A DNA stretch of 9,667 nt, taken from assembly GCA_003647385.1 (NCBI GenBank), contig QMMT01000045.1, positions 1 through 9,667 of the forward strand, read 5' to 3'. A program made the position numbers and the translations under genes. This document shows, in pieces, positions 6,442 through 9,667 of this stretch; within the stretch, counting starts at the first letter, position 1; every line of letters starts with the position of its first letter. This stretch comes from Deltaproteobacteria bacterium. GTDB taxonomy: Bacteria > Desulfobacterota > Desulfobacteria > Desulfobacterales > Desulfobacteraceae. The notes beneath the pieces were generated by a model, which was not told where the DNA came from, did no database searches, and saw only the letters and a program-made list of their open reading frames with translations.

Positions 6442-8217
6442 ATGATGGAGCACACAGATGTACAATGCTTTTTTCGATCTAAAAAAAAACCATTCAAACT
6501 GGTTCCAAATCCTGAATTTTTATTTTTGGGAAAATGTCATGAAGAGGCATTGGCTCATCTGACGTATGCTACTTCCCAGGGAGACGGATTTGTAGAAATT
6601 ACCGGTGAAGTCGGGACAGGCAAAACCACCTTGTGCCGGGTGTTTCTTGAAGATCTTGACAAAAATATTGAAGCGGCATTTATTTTTAATTCAAAACTCA
6701 ATTCCACACAGCTTTTAAAAACCATTCACAAAGAGCTGGGAATTATCAGCATAGCTAACGGTCCTGTAGAGTTGACAATTGATTTGAACGATTTTCTACT
6801 GGAAAAAAAATCCCAGGGGAAATCTGTGATCTTGCTTATTGATGAAGCCCAGAACCTGGGAAAAGAGACACTGGAACAACTTAGATTACTCTCGAATCTG
6901 GAAACCACCCGGAGCAAACTGCTCCAGATTATTCTGGTCGGACAGCCAGAACTTAGGGAAATTCTTGATACCTATGAAATGCGCCAGTTACGGCAAAGAA
7001 TCAATTTAAGCTGCCATATTCATCCAATGACGAAAAAGGAAACCTTTGATTATATAACACACCGTGTCAATGTGGCTTCACGAAAATCCCAGACCCTGTT
7101 TACCCGCTCAGCCCAAAAGATTATTTACCGGTTTACCCGGGGAATTCCCAGGTTGATTAATATTGCATGTGACCGTTCTCTTCTGGTAGCTTACAGCCTC
7201 AATCAAAAAAAAGTATCTTCATCCAGTGTAAAAATTGCTGTTGATGAATTGGATATGCGCATACGAAATCAGCCCCGGATTAATTCTTTTTGGAAAAAAA
7301 CAGCAATGGCCTCTTTTTCCATTATTTTTATAATATGTTTTATTTCTGCGGCTATCATGGGAATCCCAGTGAAATGGCGGGATAAAATAAAAGGGATTGA
7401 AACTGTATCCAAAACACTAAAAGAACCCATAATAACCTCCGAACCCTTAGACCCGGTCAATGAGGTGGAACCTCCATTGATTGAGATAGAACCGCAGCCG
7501 CCAGACCCTGTTTTAACAATAGTTCCCCTTATTGAAAAAGGTGAAGTTGATAGAATTTTGCCGGGCATTAAAGATACTGCAACACGGGAGAGGGCCTTTC
7601 TTCATATTGCTTCCTTGTGGAATAATGACTCAAAGGTTCATTTAAATCCTTTAACGCAACAAATTGAATCCAATATTCAATTTTTTAAAATTGCGGCCGC
7701 GCAAAATAATTTGCAAATACTGCATCTTGAAAAAAATCATACTCTTATAGAGAAATTCAATCTTCCTGTTATTCTCGGATTTGAACTACCGGGTGATCCT
7801 GTAAAAGGATTTATAGGGGTTGACGGCATTACACCAGACAATCAATATATTATTTTTCCGGAAATGGGAGAAAAAAAATATAAGATTGATCCAAAAGAAC
7901 TGTTGCCCTATCTGAGCGGGGATATGTATATCGCCTGGAAAGATACTTTCGGGTATGACAGGGTCATAGCAAAAGCGTCATCCAAAGATTCAATTGTGTC
8001 ACTCAAATTGCTTTTGACTGATATCGGTTTTCCCCTTATTGACATGACCCCGGTCTATGACAATCCGGTAAAACAAGCGATAAAACAGATCCAGAAAAAA
8101 TATGGGCTTGTTGAAGATGGCCTTGCGGGGCCGTTAACAAAAATTGTGCTGTTTAATGAAAAAAATGAGAACTCTGTGCCCCATTTAAACAGTGCCCGGT
8201 TAGCGCGTGATCAATGA
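6442..8217 (+). CDS. gspA: Type II secretion AAA+ ATPase GspA/ExeA with peptidoglycan-binding domain; N-terminus probably in another frame
   Basis: Inner-membrane ATPase that with GspB helps place the type II secretin across peptidoglycan. The 591-residue frame shows the PFKLVPNPEFL box (17-27), Walker A GEVGTGKTT (55-63), Walker B ILLIDE (130-135), a GQPEL sensor region and arginine-rich RQRINL. A membrane segment follows (about 288-308), then a proline-rich linker (about 328-365), a C39-like periplasmic region, and a peptidoglycan-binding repeat (about 539-575, KQIQKKYGLVEDGLAGP). The first 13 residues of this frame are not family-like and its ATG has no ribosome site. In the +1 frame, ATG 6458-6460 has GGAG seven bases upstream and reads MYNAFFDLKK, as ExeA proteins begin; the run of nine A at 6481-6489 is one base short of joining the two. 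The real product probably starts at 6458. The gspB start follows 14 bases after the stop. Confidence 0.88.
   Translation: MMEHTDVQCFFRSKKKPFKLVPNPEFLFLGKCHEEALAHLTYATSQGDGFVEITGEVGTGKTTLCRVFLEDLDKNIEAAFIFNSKLNSTQLLKTIHKELGIISIANGPVELTIDLNDFLLEKKSQGKSVILLIDEAQNLGKETLEQLRLLSNLETTRSKLLQIILVGQPELREILDTYEMRQLRQRINLSCHIHPMTKKETFDYITHRVNVASRKSQTLFTRSAQKIIYRFTRGIPRLINIACDRSLLVAYSLNQKKVSSSSVKIAVDELDMRIRNQPRINSFWKKTAMASFSIIFIICFISAAIMGIPVKWRDKIKGIETVSKTLKEPIITSEPLDPVNEVEPPLIEIEPQPPDPVLTIVPLIEKGEVDRILPGIKDTATRERAFLHIASLWNNDSKVHLNPLTQQIESNIQFFKIAAAQNNLQILHLEKNHTLIEKFNLPVILGFELPGDPVKGFIGVDGITPDNQYIIFPEMGEKKYKIDPKELLPYLSGDMYIAWKDTFGYDRVIAKASSKDSIVSLKLLLTDIGFPLIDMTPVYDNPVKQAIKQIQKKYGLVEDGLAGPLTKIVLFNEKNENSVPHLNSARLARDQ
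6447..6450 (+). promoter_or_regulatory. Ribosome binding site pointing to the frame-shifted gspA start
   Basis: GGAG lies seven bases before ATG 6458-6460, an ideal spacing. It lies inside the first codons of the longer frame beginning at 6442, which has no such site. This is direct evidence that translation begins at 6458, in a different frame from the gene body. Confidence 0.65.
6481..6489 (+). other. A9 homopolymer where the gspA reading frame changes
   Basis: Nine consecutive A follow TCT. With ten A (or seven) the ATG at 6458 would read MYNAFFDLKKKPFKLVPNPE in one frame. With nine, that frame runs out of register and stops about 100 bases past its start codon. Runs of nine A are known sites of RNA polymerase slippage and also of sequencing and replication errors; the sequence cannot tell these apart. 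Confidence 0.6.
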
Positions 8218-8231
8218 AAGGTTAAAATAAA

Positions 8232-8954
8232 ATGAGCACCATTTTAAACGCCTTGAAACAAGCAGAAAAGCAGAGTCCTGATCAAGGAGATGGAAACCGA
8301 CCGTCCTTTAATGTTCAGACGACTTTAAGTTCACGGATACTGCAACAGAAAAGAAGCTCTTTCTTTAAATCGGTCAAGGTTGAGATCCTTGTGGTCCTGT
8401 TTATTGTTATGGCAATATTTTCCTGTTTTCTTTTTTTTATAAACAAAAATATTCATCCGAAAATGCCCTATACGGCTAATCAGTCTCCGGTATTGGATAC
8501 ACAGCCTGATATTGTACCTGATATTGTTAAAGGTCAAAAACAAACAGTTTCCAGATCAATAACCAAACCGTCTGCCCTGCATGAGGCTTCTATTGAAATA
8601 CTTCCTAAATCAGCTACCGAATCTTTTGATCTGTCTAATCCTCAAAACAAAACAGTTTTAAAACCTGAACCTGTTCGTCAATCTCCCGCTACAAAAAATC
8701 CGAGCGGGGATGATAAAGGACTGTTAAATAAAGACACGTCAAAGCAGGAGTTCCCTTCATTGAAAGATGATAGTTTGAGAGTTCAAGCCATCTCCTGGGC
8801 AGATGACCCTGCAAGCCGGATTACAGTGATCAATAACAGAATTCTCCAGGAAGGAGATTCTTTTCAAGGTTACCGCCTGGTCATTATTGAAAAGGATTCA
8901 GTGATTTTACATTATTCCGGCAGCGATTATCGATTGGAATTTAAGTATCGATAG
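8232..8954 (+). CDS. gspB: Type II secretion protein GspB/ExeB
   Basis: Bitopic inner-membrane partner of GspA; in systems studied, the two form a complex needed to assemble the secretin pore. The 240 residues begin with the family-typical cytoplasmic MSTILNALKQAEKQ. A single membrane helix (about 50-70, VEILVVLFIVMAIFSCFLFF) follows, then a low-complexity Ser/Pro/Lys-rich periplasmic linker (about 75-172). The C-terminal T2SSB domain (about 180-240) carries AISWADDPASRITVINN, ILQEGDSFQGYRL and VILHYSGSDYRLEF. The ATG is preceded by GAAAGG (8216-8221), which overlaps the gspA stop region, so the pair is probably cotranscribed and translated in step. No other secretion gene follows in the window; the next gene is motA. 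Identification rests on both ends of the protein and on its partner, and is firm. Confidence 0.9.
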   Translation: MSTILNALKQAEKQSPDQGDGNRPSFNVQTTLSSRILQQKRSSFFKSVKVEILVVLFIVMAIFSCFLFFINKNIHPKMPYTANQSPVLDTQPDIVPDIVKGQKQTVSRSITKPSALHEASIEILPKSATESFDLSNPQNKTVLKPEPVRQSPATKNPSGDDKGLLNKDTSKQEFPSLKDDSLRVQAISWADDPASRITVINNRILQEGDSFQGYRLVIIEKDSVILHYSGSDYRLEFKYR

Positions 8955-8968
8955 TTGATCATTTTTTT
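8928..8968 (+). terminator. Weak possible terminator at the end of gspB
   Basis: A 7-bp stem, TATCGAT (8928-8934) with ATCGATA (8947-8953), overlaps the gspB stop codon and is followed after eight bases by seven T (8962-8968). The AT-rich stem and the gap before the T run make it poor as an intrinsic terminator, so readthrough into motA is possible. Confidence 0.25.
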
Positions 8969-9047
8969 AGCCTTGTCTCTGGACGAGAAATCTAAGTTAA
9001 GTTTTTTAATATAACTTGTGCTAACCATGTAATAACCAAGTAAAATC

Positions 9048-9095
9048 TTGACCCTGAAAATAATATCATATAGCATGCATTTGAGTCATTATAAT
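9048..9095 (+). promoter_or_regulatory. Candidate promoter region for motA
   Basis: TTGACC (9048-9053, five of six to -35) and TAGCAT (9071-9076, four of six to -10) are 17 bases apart, about 73 bases before the motA ATG. A perfect TATAAT (9090-9095) also occurs but without a -35 at proper distance. No flagellar sigma-28 box was recognised. A promoter here fits the 194-base spacer after gspB. Confidence 0.4.
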
Positions 9096-9148
9096 ATTCG
9101 TCTTTAACATAACTTACGTAATTTTTTGTGGGGTAAAAAAAGTTTGAT

Positions 9149-9667
9149 ATGGATATTGCATCTTTTATAGGTATTATTTCAGGGCTCTCCTTAATTATCA
9201 GTGCCATTTATTTAGGCGGAGATCTTCATAACTTTGTAAATGGCCAGGGCCTGATGATTGTATTTGGCGGAACCATTGCCACTACGTTGATTACATTTCA
9301 GTTCAGGGATGTGATGGCTGCCTTTAAGGCCGCCTATTTTGTTTTTTCCAAAGACAAGGAAGATCCCAATGATGCCGTGGCAACCATGATCAAGCTCAGT
9401 CACATCAGCAGGCGCCAGGGACTTCTCCAGCTTAGTAAAATTAAAACAGATTCTCTTTTCTTAAAAAAAGCCTGCGGTCTTCTGGCAGACGGATCTTCAG
9501 AAGAAGTTATTCGCGCGGCATTAACAACAGAAATTCAATCCCTTCAAATGCGGCATTTCATTGTACAGGATGTATTCAGGAAAATGGGGCTTTATGCACC
9601 TGCCTTTGGAATGCTCGGGACTCTGATAGGTCTTGTTCAAATGCTTTCCCGGCTCCAGGACCCGTCA
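9149..9667 (+). CDS. motA: Flagellar motor stator protein MotA/PomA, 3' end outside the window
   Basis: Inner-membrane ion-channel subunit that with MotB (or PomB) forms the stator driving flagellar rotation. The visible 173 residues show TM1 (about 3-22), TM2 with IVFGGTIATTLI (37-48), a cytoplasmic region beginning around 53, and TM3 with APAFGMLGTLIGLVQML (about 151-167) holding the conserved proline and glycines. The cytoplasmic SRRQG motif supplies the positive charges equivalent to PomA R88, but the acidic residue expected at position 96 is a serine (QLSKI). The ATG is forced by an in-frame TAA at 9134-9136; the only G-rich site (GGGG, 9130-9133) is 15 bases away, so the ribosome site is weak. 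The gene lies alone after gspB and a motB partner would be expected past the right edge. Whether it is proton- or sodium-driven cannot be told here. Confidence 0.93.
   Translation, partial: MDIASFIGIISGLSLIISAIYLGGDLHNFVNGQGLMIVFGGTIATTLITFQFRDVMAAFKAAYFVFSKDKEDPNDAVATMIKLSHISRRQGLLQLSKIKTDSLFLKKACGLLADGSSEEVIRAALTTEIQSLQMRHFIVQDVFRKMGLYAPAFGMLGTLIGLVQMLSRLQDPS

Noticed and set aside
8992..9207. 71-codon minus-strand frame across the gspB-motA spacer
   Set aside because: It overlaps the motA start in antisense, lacks a ribosome site and has no family match; the stretch fits better as the motA promoter region.
9212..9403. Minus-strand frame over motA
   Set aside because: Antisense shadow of motA, whose membrane segments and conserved motifs are clear.

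Overview
The window reads as a piece of chromosome from a low- to moderate-GC, motile, Gram-negative bacterium. I infer a Desulfobacterales-type deltaproteobacterium from the gene complement: a type II secretion GspA/GspB pair, a MotA-type flagellar stator, a lipoprotein-anchored peptide-binding protein, and very A/T-rich spacers with long homopolymers. No rRNA, tRNA, CRISPR array, transposase or phage gene was found. The taxonomic placement is an inference and rests on no marker gene.

Layout. Positions 1-600 have no intact gene. They hold AT-rich sequence, a large near-palindrome of 172 bp (277-448), and an apparent 3' scrap of a methyl-accepting chemotaxis protein gene (541-597) that ends four bases before the convergent ATPase gene. 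From 602 to 6263 is a scattered peptide-uptake locus: an OppF/DppF-type ATPase (minus), a DadA-like FAD D-amino-acid dehydrogenase (plus, divergent from it), a cold-shock protein with a clear terminator (minus), an OppD/DppD-type ATPase (minus) and, directly upstream of that and translationally linked, a YejA-like lipoprotein solute-binding protein (minus). The two ATPase genes, normally adjacent, are separated by dadA and csp, and no permease genes are present. From 6442 to 8954 is a plus-strand gspA-gspB pair (AAA+ ATPase with a periplasmic peptidoglycan-binding domain, and its partner). After a 194-base spacer with a candidate promoter comes motA, cut by the right edge.

How the parts fit. 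The binding protein should deliver peptides to an unseen permease pair powered by the D and F ATPases. The FAD enzyme could deaminate D-amino acids released from such peptides, so uptake of cell-wall peptides is a reasonable but unproven reading. GspA and GspB are known to help secretin assembly through peptidoglycan.

The points most worth checking are these. (1) The start of gspA: the ribosome binding site and family-typical N-terminus are in a different frame from the body of the gene, and the two frames are joined at a run of nine A. This suggests a sequencing error, a frameshift mutation or transcriptional slippage. (2) The 172-bp palindrome, with two alternative inner pairings. (3) The chemoreceptor remnant. 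(4) The split, permease-less ABC transporter locus.
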